A stretch of DNA of 64,000 bases from positions 1-64,000 of the forward strand of contig NZ_JAAXKZ010000011.1 of the NCBI RefSeq assembly GCF_012911875.1. The letters are read 5' to 3'. How positions within the stretch are numbered: the first letter of the stretch is position 1; each line of letters begins with the position of its first letter. A program made the translations under genes and the position numbers. The notes beneath the pieces were generated by a model. It had not been told where the DNA came from. It saw only the letters and a program-made list of their open reading frames with translations, and made no database searches. The stretch comes from Pseudonocardia bannensis. Its GTDB lineage: Bacteria; Actinomycetota; Actinomycetes; Mycobacteriales; Pseudonocardiaceae. Below are positions 42,311 through 51,736 of the stretch, one piece after another.

Positions 42311-42445
42311 TCACTCCGGGGCACCGAGGACGACGGTCGGAGATCCACGACGAGGCGACCGGAACACCGTCCCCCGGGCGAGGCCCCGGGATGTCGGAGG
42401 GGCGTCGTAGCCTGGGCCCTCGTCGGCGGCGGGAGGAGGGGTGCG

Positions 42446-45400
42446 GTGCTGGCCGTGCACGGGCTCTGGTCCCCCGGTCGCGGTCTGCTGCTGTGGGCCG
42501 AGGACGGTTCCCGCCCGTCCACCACCGGCCGCCGATCCCTGCGGTCGGCCCGGCCGCACCCGTTCGCGCTGCCCACCTCCGAGCTCGCGGCGCTGCACCC
42601 GGGCAAACCGACGACCGTGACACTGCTGCTGCCGTCGCGCAGCAGCGGCCCGCTCGACTCCCCCGAGCTCGTCCGCTCCGTCCGGGTCGGGCGCACCCGG
42701 TCGGCCCCGAGCCTGCAGCCCTGGACCGTGCCCGCGGTCGTCGTCGACCCGGCCGAGCTCGACGACCCGGCCGAGGAGGCGCGCTACGGCGCGTCGGTCG
42801 CGCACCTGCGGGCGCTCGCCCGCTTCGCCGCCGATCTGGCCGCTCGCGGCCGGGTGGCGCCCACGCTGACCCGCGGCGAACCCGGTCCGGAGGCGCGCTG
42901 GCGGCCCGTGGTCCAGGGACTCGACGCCGTCGCGCTCGACACGCTGGTCGCCGCGATGCCCCCGGTCGGCCGGGCCGAACAGCGCCCCCACCGCGGGAGC
43001 GGGCCGGGTACGGGTGGCGTACCCCGGTCCGGCCCCGAGCGCACCGGCCAGGACCCCGCGGCTCTGGTCCGCGATGCCGTCGCGGTCCTCGTCGACGCCG
43101 CGGTCCGTGACCGGCTGGCCCGCGCCGACGAGCCCGTCGCCCTGCTGCCACCGCGGCGCGGCCGCATCCCGCGCCGCCTGCCGGCGACCGAGGCCTGGCT
43201 CGCCGCGCTCACCACCCCGGACGCGGGCATCGACGCCGACCCCGGCGAGCTCGAGGAACTGGCCCGGGCGCTCGCGCCGTGGGACCGGATCGGCACCGAG
43301 CCCACCGGCCCCGGCCGGGCGAGCTTCCGGCTGGCGGAGATCCGGGTTCTGGACGACCCCGCCGACCCGGACGGGCCGGGCACCGACCAGACCGGCGACG
43401 GCACCCGCTGGCAGCTGCAGTTCCTGCTGCAGTCGACCGAGGACCCGAGCCTGCTCGTGCCCGCGGAGCGGGTGTGGAGCGGCGGCTCCGGCGCGCTCGG
43501 CCGGCTGATCGCGGCGCCGCAGGAGCTGCTGCTCGCCGAGCTCGGCCGGGCAGCCCTGGTGTACCCGCCGCTGGAGTCGGCGCTGCGTCAGGCCCGCCCG
43601 GAGGCGCTCGATCTCGATCTCGACGGCGCGCACCGGTTCCTCACCGAGGGTGCCGCGCTGCTACTGGCCGCCGGCTTCGGTGTGCAGCTCCCGTCGGGCT
43701 GGGACGGCAGCCGCCGCCTGGGCCTGCGGCTGTCCGTCCGCTCCACGGCGACCGCCGGCGTCGTCACCCGCGGCGGCCTCGGCCGTGAGCAGGTCGCCGA
43801 CTTCCGCTGGGCGCTCGCGGTCGGCGACGAGGTGCTCGACGAGGAGGAGATCAGCGAGCTGGTCGCGGCGAAGGCGCCGCTGGTCCGGCTTCGTGGGCGG
43901 TGGGTGACCGTCGACCAGGACCGGTTGCGCACCGGGCTGGAGTTCCTGCGCCGGTCCCGCCGGGGGCGCCCCGCACCGACCGCGGCCGAGGTCCTCGCGC
44001 TCGCCCAGGCCGATCCGGCCGATCATGACACCCCGCTGCCCGTCACGGGTGTCGACGCCGACGGCTGGCTCGGCGACCTGCTGACCGGCACCGCCGAACG
44101 CACCCTGGTCCCGCTGGAGCCGCCGCCGGACTTCCGCGCGACGCTGCGGCCCTACCAGCAGCGGGGGCTGTCGTGGCTCGCCTTCCTGTCCTCGCTCGGA
44201 CTCGGCGCGTGCCTGGCCGACGACATGGGTCTGGGCAAGACCGTTCAGCTGCTCGCCCTGGAGACGCACGAGCGCGCGGGCGGCGCGAGCGGTCCGACGC
44301 TGCTGCTGTGCCCGATGTCGCTGGTCGGCACCTGGCAGCGGGAGGCGGCGCGGTTCGCGCCCGGCCTGCGCGTGCACGTCCACCACGGCGGCGCCCGGGC
44401 GCGGGGCGGCGAGCTGGGCACGGCGGTGGCCGCCAGCGACCTCGTCGTCACCACCTACGCCACCGCCGCCCGCGACATCGACGAGCTCGCCGGGGTCGAG
44501 TGGCGCCGCGTGGTGCTCGACGAGGCGCAGGCCATCAAGAACAGCCACGCCACGCATGCCCGGGCCGTGCGCCGGTTGCGGGCCGGGCACCGGATCGCGC
44601 TCACCGGCACCCCGATGGAGAACCGGCTGGCCGAGCTGTGGTCGGTGATGGACTTCCTCAACCCCGGGGTGCTCGGCACGGCCCAGCGATTTCGCGCCCG
44701 GTTCGCCATCCCCGTCGAGCGCCACGGCGACACCGACGCGGCCGACCTGCTGCGCCGCATCACCCGGCCCTACCTGCTGCGCCGGGTCAAGACCGATCCG
44801 ACGGTCATCGACGACCTGCCCGAGAAGATCGAGATCACCCAGCACTACCGGCTGACGCGAGAACAGGCCTCGCTGTACCGCACCGTGGTCGACGACATGA
44901 TGGAGAAGATCGAGGACTCCGACGGCATCGCCCGGCGCGGCAACGTGCTGGCGGCGATGGCCAAGCTCAAGCAGGTCTGCAACCACCCGGCCCAGCTCCT
45001 GCACGACGGCTCGGGGGCCGCCGGGCTGGGCCGGCGATCGGGGAAGGTGATCCGGCTCGAGGAGATCCTCGCCGAGATCCTGGCCGAGGGCGACAAGGTG
45101 CTGTGCTTCACCCAGTTCACCGAGTTCGCGTCCATGCTGGTGCCGCACCTGACCGCCCGGTTCGATCAGGAGGTGCTCTACCTGCACGGCGGCACACCCA
45201 AACCGAAGCGCGACGAGATGGTGTCCCGGTTCCAGTCGGCGGACGGCCCGTCGATCTTCCTGCTGTCCCTCAAGGCGGGCGGCACCGGGCTGACCCTGAC
45301 CGCCGCCAACCACGTCGTGCACCTGGACCGCTGGTGGAACCCGGCGGTGGAGAACCAGGCCACCGACCGCGCGTTCCGGATCGGCCAGCACCGCACGGTG

Positions 45401-45577
45401 CAGGTGCGGAAGTTCGTGTGCCCGGGGACCGTCGAGGAGCGGATCGACACCATGATCGAGTCGAAGAAGGCGCTGTCCGGCATGGTCATCAGCGACGGCG
45501 AGGCCTGGCTGACCGAGCTGTCCACCGGTGAGCTGCGCGAGGTCTTCGCGCTCGGCGCGGATGCCGTCGATGACTGA
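42446..45577 (+). CDS. SNF2-family DEAD/DEAH box helicase
   Basis: A 1043-residue ATP-dependent DNA translocase. The N-terminal ~540 residues form the SNF2-associated (DUF3670-type) region; the ATPase has RPYQQRGLSWLAFLSSLGLGACLADDMGLGKT (Walker A near 593), VVLDEAQAIKN (DEAQ near 692), LTGTPMENRLAELWSVMDFL, and a C-terminal helicase with LYLHGGTPK, FLLSLKAGGTGLTLTAANHVVHLDRWWNPAVENQATDRAFRIGQ. GTG 42446 has GGAGGAGG upstream. Its stop overlaps the start of the SWIM-finger gene, a known actinobacterial pairing linked to DNA maintenance. Confidence 0.95.
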   Translation: MLAVHGLWSPGRGLLLWAEDGSRPSTTGRRSLRSARPHPFALPTSELAALHPGKPTTVTLLLPSRSSGPLDSPELVRSVRVGRTRSAPSLQPWTVPAVVVDPAELDDPAEEARYGASVAHLRALARFAADLAARGRVAPTLTRGEPGPEARWRPVVQGLDAVALDTLVAAMPPVGRAEQRPHRGSGPGTGGVPRSGPERTGQDPAALVRDAVAVLVDAAVRDRLARADEPVALLPPRRGRIPRRLPATEAWLAALTTPDAGIDADPGELEELARALAPWDRIGTEPTGPGRASFRLAEIRVLDDPADPDGPGTDQTGDGTRWQLQFLLQSTEDPSLLVPAERVWSGGSGALGRLIAAPQELLLAELGRAALVYPPLESALRQARPEALDLDLDGAHRFLTEGAALLLAAGFGVQLPSGWDGSRRLGLRLSVRSTATAGVVTRGGLGREQVADFRWALAVGDEVLDEEEISELVAAKAPLVRLRGRWVTVDQDRLRTGLEFLRRSRRGRPAPTAAEVLALAQADPADHDTPLPVTGVDADGWLGDLLTGTAERTLVPLEPPPDFRATLRPYQQRGLSWLAFLSSLGLGACLADDMGLGKTVQLLALETHERAGGASGPTLLLCPMSLVGTWQREAARFAPGLRVHVHHGGARARGGELGTAVAASDLVVTTYATAARDIDELAGVEWRRVVLDEAQAIKNSHATHARAVRRLRAGHRIALTGTPMENRLAELWSVMDFLNPGVLGTAQRFRARFAIPVERHGDTDAADLLRRITRPYLLRRVKTDPTVIDDLPEKIEITQHYRLTREQASLYRTVVDDMMEKIEDSDGIARRGNVLAAMAKLKQVCNHPAQLLHDGSGAAGLGRRSGKVIRLEEILAEILAEGDKVLCFTQFTEFASMLVPHLTARFDQEVLYLHGGTPKPKRDEMVSRFQSADGPSIFLLSLKAGGTGLTLTAANHVVHLDRWWNPAVENQATDRAFRIGQHRTVQVRKFVCPGTVEERIDTMIESKKALSGMVISDGEAWLTELSTGELREVFALGADAVDD

Positions 45578-46415
45578 GCCCCCCAGCCCCTGGTGGCTCG
45601 ACGCCCCGCCCAGCAGGCCGCTCCGGGTCGCGGGCGGCATCCAGATCCACAGCACCCGTGGGAGCATCGCCCAGACCTGGTGGTCGGCTCGGTTCATCGA
45701 GGTACTGGAGTCGCTCGGCGTCGGTGGCCGGCTGGCCCGCGGGCGCTCCTACGCGCGGGCCGGGCAGATCCTCGAGTTGCAGGTCGACGCGGGTGCCGCC
45801 GTCGCGCGGGTGCAGGGCAGCAGGCCCGAGCCCTACCGCGTGCGGGTCGGCCTCACCACCTACGGCAAGACCGAGTGGGCCGCGGTGGAGCAGGCGCTGG
45901 CCGACGACGCGTGGTACACCGCGACACTGCTGGCCGGGGGGATGCCGCCGGAGATCGAGCAGTTGTTCGGCTCGCTGGGGCTCGCCCTGTTCCCGGCGGG
46001 TGGGCGGGACCTGAGCATGGACTGCTCCTGCCCTGATCACGCCGTGCCGTGCAAGCACCTGGCCGCGGTGTTCTACCTGCTCGCCGAGCGCTTCGACGCC
46101 GACCCGTTCCAGGTGCTGGCGCTGCGGGGCCGCGACCGCGAGACCCTGCTGGCCAACCTCCGGGCCCGCCGCGGTGGCGGCGAGACGGCCGAGGACACTG
46201 CGGCGCAGAGCCAGGCCGCGCCCCTGACCGAGTGCCTCGACAGGTTCTTCACCGCCGGGCCGGGACTGGCCGACGTGGGGCGGATCGGGTCGAGCCCGAC
46301 ACCGCCCGACGCGCTGCTCGACCAGCTCCCCGCGTTCCCGATCGCCGTCCGCGGGCACCGCGTCGCCGACCTGCTCCGCCCCGCCTACCGGGCGCTGGGC
46401 GAGCAGCCGGACTGA
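45570..46415 (+). CDS. SWIM zinc finger protein
   Basis: A 281-residue protein that includes RVAGGIQIHSTRGSIAQTWWSARFIEVLESLG, RGRSYARAGQILELQV and the SWIM motif MDCSCPDHAVPCKHLAAVFYLLAERFDADPF (CxC...CxH). It starts at ATG 45570 (or 45561) inside the last codons of the helicase, so the two are translationally coupled and probably act together on DNA. The C-terminal ~60 residues are low in motif content. Confidence 0.92.
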   Translation: MTEPPSPWWLDAPPSRPLRVAGGIQIHSTRGSIAQTWWSARFIEVLESLGVGGRLARGRSYARAGQILELQVDAGAAVARVQGSRPEPYRVRVGLTTYGKTEWAAVEQALADDAWYTATLLAGGMPPEIEQLFGSLGLALFPAGGRDLSMDCSCPDHAVPCKHLAAVFYLLAERFDADPFQVLALRGRDRETLLANLRARRGGGETAEDTAAQSQAAPLTECLDRFFTAGPGLADVGRIGSSPTPPDALLDQLPAFPIAVRGHRVADLLRPAYRALGEQPD

Positions 46416-46432
46416 GCCTGCGGCCGCCGGGG

Positions 46433-46783
46433 TCAGCGCGTGGCGGCCGGGCTGTTCAGCCGGCCGGTCCGCGCCGCCCACCGCTCGAACCACAGCGTGA
46501 ACAGCGGCGGGACGCTCGCGATCAGAGCGAGCACGATGGTGCGGGCGTCCCAGCGCAGCGGGCGGGCCACCACGAAGGTGATCACGACGTAGGCCACGAA
46601 CAACGCGCCGTGGATCGGGCCGAAGATCTTCACCCCGATCTCGTTGCCGATGACGACGTACTTGAAGAGCATCCCGATCAGCAGGCCGGCCCAGGAACAG
46701 GCCTCGGCGATCGCGATCGCCCGGAAGACCCGGCCGTGGCCGGACAGGGTCGCAGGTGCGGAATCGGTGATCGGGGCGCTCAT
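46433..46783 (-). CDS. DUF3817 integral membrane protein
   Basis: A 116-residue protein with three membrane segments. The family signature is FRAIAIAEACSWAGLLIGMLFKYV followed by GVKIFGPIHGALFVAYVVITFVVARPLRWDARTIVLALIASVPPLFTLWFERW. Function unknown; common in actinobacteria. ATG 46783 is chosen with GGAG 9 nt upstream. Confidence 0.92.
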   Translation of the reverse strand: MSAPITDSAPATLSGHGRVFRAIAIAEACSWAGLLIGMLFKYVVIGNEIGVKIFGPIHGALFVAYVVITFVVARPLRWDARTIVLALIASVPPLFTLWFERWAARTGRLNSPAATR

Positions 46784-46904
46784 CGGCGGCAGCTCCAAGG
46801 ATGGTGCGGTCGTTACGTCCCTTTCCACTGTGCCGCAACCCCGCACCGGGCCTTCTACCGGGTGTCGAATGTCTCCTCCCGGCCCGGTGCGCTACGAAGA
46901 GACC

Positions 46905-48101
46905 ATGGACTCCTCCCCCACCGCCCCGGGCATCGCCACCCTCAGCGTGCACGCCGGCAACGCGGTCGACCCGGGCACCGGGGCGATCCGCCGCCCGCTG
47001 GTGACCGCCAACTCCTACGCCCTGCCCGAGGACCCGTCGGAACTGAGCTGGTCGGGCACCGACACCGCGCTCTACACCCGCAACGGCGGCGCCAACCAGC
47101 ACTGGCTGGAGGAGAAGCTCGCCGTGCTCGACGGCGGCGAGTCGGCCGTCGCGCTGGCCAGCGGTGTCTCGGCGCTGCACGCGGTCCTGTTCACGTTCCT
47201 GAAGGCGGGCGACCACGTGGTGTCCTCCGACGTCACCTACGTCGCGGTCTTCCGGCTGCTCACCGAGCTGCTGCCGGCCAAGTACGGGATCACCGCGACG
47301 CTGGTCGACTCGTCGGACCTCGACGCGGTGCGCGCCGCGATCCGCCCCGAGACCCGCCTGGTGCACATCGAGACCCCGGCGAACCCGACGACCCGGATCA
47401 CCGACGTCGCCGCCGTGGCCGAGATCGCGCGCGCCGCCGGCGCCCTGCTGTCGGTGGACGCGACCTTCGCGACCCCGGTCCTGCAGCGTCCCCTCGGCCT
47501 CGGCGCCGACCTGGTGGTGCACTCGCTCACCAAGTACATCAACGGCCACGGGGATGCGATGGGCGGCGCGGTGATCGGCGCCGCCGAACTGATCGACCGG
47601 ATCCGGGCCGAGGCGATGGTCAACGTCGGCGGCACGATCAGCCCGTTCAACGCCTGGCTGATCATGCGCGGGTCGGTGACGCTGCCGATGCGGATGCGGG
47701 CGCACTGCGCCGGCGCGCAGGCCGTCGCGGAGTTCCTCGCCGCCGATCCGCGGATCGCCTACGTCGCCTACCCGGGGCTGCCCTCGCACCCCCAGCACGA
47801 GCTGGCCGCGAAGACCCTGGACGGCGGGTTCGGCGGCATGCTCGCGTTCGCGGTCCGGGGCGACGCCGCGACCCAGAACCGGTTCGTCGCAGCGCTGCAG
47901 ATCATCACCTCGGCGGTCTCGCTGGGCCATGACGAGTCGCTGATCGTGCACGTCGCGGCCGACGACGAGCGGGCGCCGTACTACCCGGAGGAGTTCCGCC
48001 GCTGGGGGCACCTGCGGTTCTCGGTCGGGTTGGAGGATCCGCGCGACCTCGTCGCCGACCTCGACCGGGCGCTCACCGCGACGCTGGGACCGGTCGGCTG
48101 A
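46905..48101 (+). CDS. PLP-dependent Cys/Met metabolism (trans-sulfuration) enzyme
   Basis: A 398-residue aminotransferase-fold enzyme of the cystathionine gamma-synthase/lyase and methionine gamma-lyase group: TLSVHAGNAVDPGTGAIRRPLVTANSY, LYTRNGGANQHWLEEKLAVLDGGESAVALASGVSA (PLP phosphate loop), HIETPANPTTRITD, and the Schiff-base lysine Lys210 in LVVHSLTKYINGHGDAMGG. Whether it is a lyase or synthase cannot be decided. ATG 46905 is chosen; ATG 46869 is possible. It converges on the second PBP gene across a tandem repeat array. Confidence 0.92.
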   Translation: MDSSPTAPGIATLSVHAGNAVDPGTGAIRRPLVTANSYALPEDPSELSWSGTDTALYTRNGGANQHWLEEKLAVLDGGESAVALASGVSALHAVLFTFLKAGDHVVSSDVTYVAVFRLLTELLPAKYGITATLVDSSDLDAVRAAIRPETRLVHIETPANPTTRITDVAAVAEIARAAGALLSVDATFATPVLQRPLGLGADLVVHSLTKYINGHGDAMGGAVIGAAELIDRIRAEAMVNVGGTISPFNAWLIMRGSVTLPMRMRAHCAGAQAVAEFLAADPRIAYVAYPGLPSHPQHELAAKTLDGGFGGMLAFAVRGDAATQNRFVAALQIITSAVSLGHDESLIVHVAADDERAPYYPEEFRRWGHLRFSVGLEDPRDLVADLDRALTATLGPVG

Positions 48102-48156
48102 TCCCCCGGCTCGGCAGCGGCGGGCGATGGGGAGGTGGCCGGGCGCCTTCCCCACG

Positions 48157-48278
48157 CCCCGACTCGCGCACCGGAGAACCCCGACTCGCGCACCGGAGAA
48201 CCCCGACTCGCGCACCGGAGAACCCCGACTCGCGCACCGGAGAACCCCGACTCGCGCACCGGAGAACCCCGACTCGCG
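48157..48278. repeat. 22-bp tandem repeat array, five full copies plus a partial
   Basis: Five identical 22-nt units start at 48157, 48179, 48201, 48223 and 48245, then 12 nt of a sixth (48267-48278). The unit includes CCCCGACTCGCGCACCGG. It lies between the stops of two convergent genes. Since 22 is not a multiple of three it is unlikely to be coding. The same period and CGACTCGCG anchor occur at 8121-8177. Confidence 0.95.
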
Positions 48279-48285
48279 GGGTGGG

Positions 48286-50352
48286 TCAGGGGATGCGGCC
48301 GGTGAGGTAGCGCGGGTCGGGGTCGGGCAGCGGGGCCGCCGGCTCGCCGGCGAGGATCTCCCCCATCGCCCGGTACCAGGTCCGGGCCGGCACGGTGCCG
48401 CCGTACAGGGTGCCCTCCGGGCAGCTGTAGGGCGGCGAGCCGTCACAGATGGGCTGCGGCGAGGGCGAGTCGTCGAACACGATCGAGGCCCCGGCCAGCT
48501 GCGGGGTGGCCCCCACGAACGCCGCCGACTTGTGATCCTGCGTGGTGCCGGTCTTCCCCGCCACCGGGCGCGTCCAGCCCTGCGACGCGGCGGCGTCCGC
48601 GGAGGTTCCGCCACCCCGGTCGTCGTTGCCGAGCCCGTACATCAGGGTGTCGGCGATACCGGGGTCCAGGACCTGGCGGCACGCCGGCTGCGGCAGCGCC
48701 ACCGGCGCTCCGGTGCGGTCCGTGACCGACTCGATCGGGCTCGGCGGGCACCAGGTGCCCTGGCTGGCCAGGGTCGCGGCGACGTTCGCCAGCTCCAGGG
48801 AACTCGTCGGCGAGACGCCGAGGGTGAACGAGGCCTGCTGCCGCGAGCGGGCGACATCGGCCAGCGACGGCGAACCCGGCTTCCCGTCCGCCGGGGTCGT
48901 GGCCAGCGAGGTCACTCCCAGCCGCTGCGCCATGTCGACGACGGCCGGGACCCCGGTGCTCTCCAGCAGCTTGACGAACGCCGTGTTCGGCGACCGGGCG
49001 AGCGCGTCGGCGAGCGACAACCGCGCGGGGTAGTCCGTGATGTTGGTGACCTGGATCGGTCTGCCGTTGTCGTCGCGGTAGATCGGCGAGATGTACCCGC
49101 TCTCCGGGACGTCGAGGATCGAGTCGATGCCCGCGACACCCTGCTCGAGCGCCGCCGCCGCCGTGAAGATCTTGTAGACCGAACCGGCGCCCATGTTGTC
49201 GGCCCGGTAGGGCATCCCGTAGCTGGTCTGCCCGGGCTGGTTGCCGTAGGTGCGGTTGGCCGCCATGGCCAGGACCGGGTGCGCGTCGGTTCCCGGGGCC
49301 ACGACCGTCATCACGTTGGCCACCTTCGGCGTGGCGGGGTCGACCTGATCGTCCACGGCGGCCTTGACCTGGGCCAGCGCGTCGCTGTCGAGCGTGGTGC
49401 GGACGGTGTAGCCCCCGCGGGTGAGCTGCTCGGCGGTGATCCCGGCCTGCTCCAGGAAGGCGACCACGTAGGTGCAGAAGTACCCGGCGTCCCCGGCGGC
49501 GAAGCAGCCCCCCGCCGGGACCTCGCCGTCGTCCTGCACACCGAGCGGCGCGGCGCTCGCGGCGGCGGCCTGAGGGCCGGTGATCGCCCCCTGCTGGCGC
49601 ATCTGATCGATCACGAGGTTGCGCCGGCCCACCGCCGCGGCGGGGCGGCGGATCGGGTCGTACTCCGCCGGGCTCTGCACCAGCCCGGCCAGGAGCGCCG
49701 CCTGCGGGAGGGTCAGCTCGGCGGCGGTGGTGTCGAAGTACAGGCGCGCCGCCGCCTCCACGCCGTAGGCGCTGTGGCCGAGGTAGACGATGTTCAGGTA
49801 ACGGGCGAGGATCTCGTCCTTGCTCAGTTCCCGGTCCAGGGTGACGGCGAGCTCCGCTTCTCTGATCTTGCGTGTGTAGCTCGGAGCCACCGCGGCCTGC
49901 CGCTGCTCGTCGGTCTGCGCCGTGACGTAGAGGTCGTAGTTCTTCACGTATTGCTGGGTGAGGGTGGAGCCGCCCTGCCGCGCCCGGCCACCGGAGTTGA
50001 TCACCAGCGCGCGCAGCGCGCCCCGCGCGTCCACCCCGCCGTGGGAGTAGAACCGGCGGTCCTCGATGGCGACGATGGCGGCCTTCATCACCGGGGAGAT
50101 CTGCGACGCCGCCACCGGATAGCGGTACTGGTCGTACAGGTACGCGATGGCCTCGCCCCCGGAATCGGTCACGGTCGTGGTTGCGGGCAGAATTCCGGCC
50201 CGTAGATCCACTATGCCGGCGATCGTGGATTCACTGATCCGGGAGGCCATCGATCTGGTGCCCCCGAAGGTGGTGAGCATCGATGCGGCGAAGATCAAAC
50301 CGGCGACCACGGTCAGGGCGGCGAGTCGGGCGGCCGCCTGCGTCCACCTCAT
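48286..50352 (-). CDS. Class A penicillin-binding protein (second copy)
   Basis: A 688-residue bifunctional PBP from ATG 50352 (GTG 50382 is an alternative; neither has a strong ribosome site). One membrane segment (about 8-30), GT51 domain with IEDRRFYSHGGVDARG and GGSTLTQQYVKNY, then a transpeptidase domain with SVYK (in GAGSVYKIFTAAAALEQG), SPN (ARSPNTAFVKLLES) and KTGT (VAGKTGTTQDHKSAAFVG). It differs from the PBP at 3.8 kb in having a short cytoplasmic N-terminus and no Pro/Ser tail, so the two are not recent duplicates. Confidence 0.93.
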   Translation of the reverse strand: MRWTQAAARLAALTVVAGLIFAASMLTTFGGTRSMASRISESTIAGIVDLRAGILPATTTVTDSGGEAIAYLYDQYRYPVAASQISPVMKAAIVAIEDRRFYSHGGVDARGALRALVINSGGRARQGGSTLTQQYVKNYDLYVTAQTDEQRQAAVAPSYTRKIREAELAVTLDRELSKDEILARYLNIVYLGHSAYGVEAAARLYFDTTAAELTLPQAALLAGLVQSPAEYDPIRRPAAAVGRRNLVIDQMRQQGAITGPQAAAASAAPLGVQDDGEVPAGGCFAAGDAGYFCTYVVAFLEQAGITAEQLTRGGYTVRTTLDSDALAQVKAAVDDQVDPATPKVANVMTVVAPGTDAHPVLAMAANRTYGNQPGQTSYGMPYRADNMGAGSVYKIFTAAAALEQGVAGIDSILDVPESGYISPIYRDDNGRPIQVTNITDYPARLSLADALARSPNTAFVKLLESTGVPAVVDMAQRLGVTSLATTPADGKPGSPSLADVARSRQQASFTLGVSPTSSLELANVAATLASQGTWCPPSPIESVTDRTGAPVALPQPACRQVLDPGIADTLMYGLGNDDRGGGTSADAAASQGWTRPVAGKTGTTQDHKSAAFVGATPQLAGASIVFDDSPSPQPICDGSPPYSCPEGTLYGGTVPARTWYRAMGEILAGEPAAPLPDPDPRYLTGRIP

Positions 50353-50723
50353 CAAGCTGTGTCTACCAGCACCGACGGCCACATCACAGAGGGCTCGCCA
50401 GTCCCGCCGCGGCCCGCCACCACGATGCGGCCGCGCTTACGGGAAAGGGTGTAGCCGATTCATCCGAAAATTCGTCCGAGTGGCGGCGGGAACCTCTCCG
50501 GGCCGACATCGACCGGCCCCGGAAAGCGTCCGCCGATACTCGCGGGGCTCCTTCATGAAAGGCCCGGGAAAAGGACTGCGGCAGGCACCGGTCGATCGTC
50601 GTCGCCGGAGCGGTGGCGCGGTCCGGGACCGCCCGGCGGCGTGGTGCGGCGCACATCACGCGATACGACCCGGGATGCGGTCGCCGTTGCGGGGCGCCGA
50701 TCCCCGAGGCTAGCGTCGATCAT
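50353..50723. other. 371-nt intergenic region between divergent PBP and LLM genes
   Basis: No gene seen. Two TTC(A/G)TCCGA direct repeats lie near 50.46-50.48 kb and a TAGCGT box at 50711-50716 is placed 7 nt before the LLM gene start. Base composition is lower in GC around 50.44-50.50 kb, consistent with promoters. Confidence 0.4.
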
Positions 50724-51647
50724 GTGGTGAACCCGAGTGTGCCGATGAAGGTCCGGATCGGAATCGGGTCGCTCCCGGTGGCCGAGCGGCCCGGGCCCGC
50801 CTTCGCCGAACTCATCGACGCCCTCGAGGAACGCGATGTCGACTCGATCTGGCTGCCCGACATCGTCTCCTCCGACAACGTCGACGCCCTCGTCGGGCTG
50901 GCCTTCGGGGCCGGGCGGACCCGGTCGCTCAAGCTGGGGACCGGCGTCCTCGTGCTGCCCGGCCGCAACCCGGCGCTGGTCGCGGCCCAGCTGGCGTCGC
51001 TGGCCGCCCTGGCCCCGCGGCGGATCCTGCCCGCGTTCGGGGTCCGGCCGGCCACCGCGCGCGAGCGTCAGCTCTACCCCGTGCCCGGCGGCGAGCGCGG
51101 CGCGGTCTTCGACGAGGCGCTGACGGTCGTCCGGCGGCTGCTCACCGAGCCCCGGTTGACCCACCACGGCCGCTTCTTCCACCTCGACGACGCGTCGGTC
51201 GGCCCGCTCCCGGCGCGCCCGCTGGACCTGTGGCTCGGCGGACGTGCGCCCGTCGGGATGCGTCGCATCGGCCGCCTCGCCGACGGCTGGCTCGGTAGCT
51301 TCGTCACACCCGAGGAGGCCGCCGACTGTCGCGCGCAGATCGAGCGGGCCGCGGCCGACGCAGGCCGGGAGATCGAGCCCGACCACTACGGCACGAACGT
51401 CGCGGTCCTGCCACCGGAGGCGACCGACGCGCAGGCCGACGCCGCGCTGGCCCGCGCCCGGGAACGCCGCCCGGACGTCGAGCCGGAGCAACTGGTCCTG
51501 CGTGGCTGGGCGGCGGTGCGCGAGCAGATCATCCGCTTCGTCGATGTCGGGCTGACGAAGTTCGTGGTGCGCCCAGCCGTTCCCGTCACGTCGTGGCGGG
51601 GGTTCCTCGACGAGTTCTGCACCGAGCTGAAGGGCCTGGAGAACTGA
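50724..51647 (+). CDS. F420-type LLM class oxidoreductase (TIGR03854-like)
   Basis: A luciferase-like protein of about 307 residues: MKVRIGIGSLPVAERPGPAFAELIDALEERDVDSIWLPDIVSSDNVDALVGLAFGAGRT, LKLGTGVLVLPGRNPALVAAQLASLAALAPRRILPAFGV, LDLWLGGRAPVGMRRIGRLADGWLGSFVTPEEA, and C-terminal FVDVGLTKFVVRPAVP. These match an actinobacterial F420-dependent LLM subgroup. GTG 50724 lies exactly 7 nt after TAGCGT, favouring a leaderless start there; ATG 50745 is the alternative. Substrate unknown. Confidence 0.9.
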   Translation: MVNPSVPMKVRIGIGSLPVAERPGPAFAELIDALEERDVDSIWLPDIVSSDNVDALVGLAFGAGRTRSLKLGTGVLVLPGRNPALVAAQLASLAALAPRRILPAFGVRPATARERQLYPVPGGERGAVFDEALTVVRRLLTEPRLTHHGRFFHLDDASVGPLPARPLDLWLGGRAPVGMRRIGRLADGWLGSFVTPEEAADCRAQIERAAADAGREIEPDHYGTNVAVLPPEATDAQADAALARARERRPDVEPEQLVLRGWAAVREQIIRFVDVGLTKFVVRPAVPVTSWRGFLDEFCTELKGLEN

Positions 51648-51736
51648 GGTAGGGCGCGACTCGTCGCGGTTCACGCTGCACCTCCGGGGAGCCCGAGCGG
51701 CACTCACCCTCGCCGGGGCGGGGGCTCCCTCCCGCG

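Noticed and set aside
48157-48278. CRISPR array
   Set aside because: The units are directly contiguous with no variable spacers, and no cas genes are present.
45489-48614. 1041-codon minus-strand open frame
   Set aside because: It crosses the SWIM, DUF3817 and PLP-enzyme genes and the repeat array; composition is that of a shadow frame.
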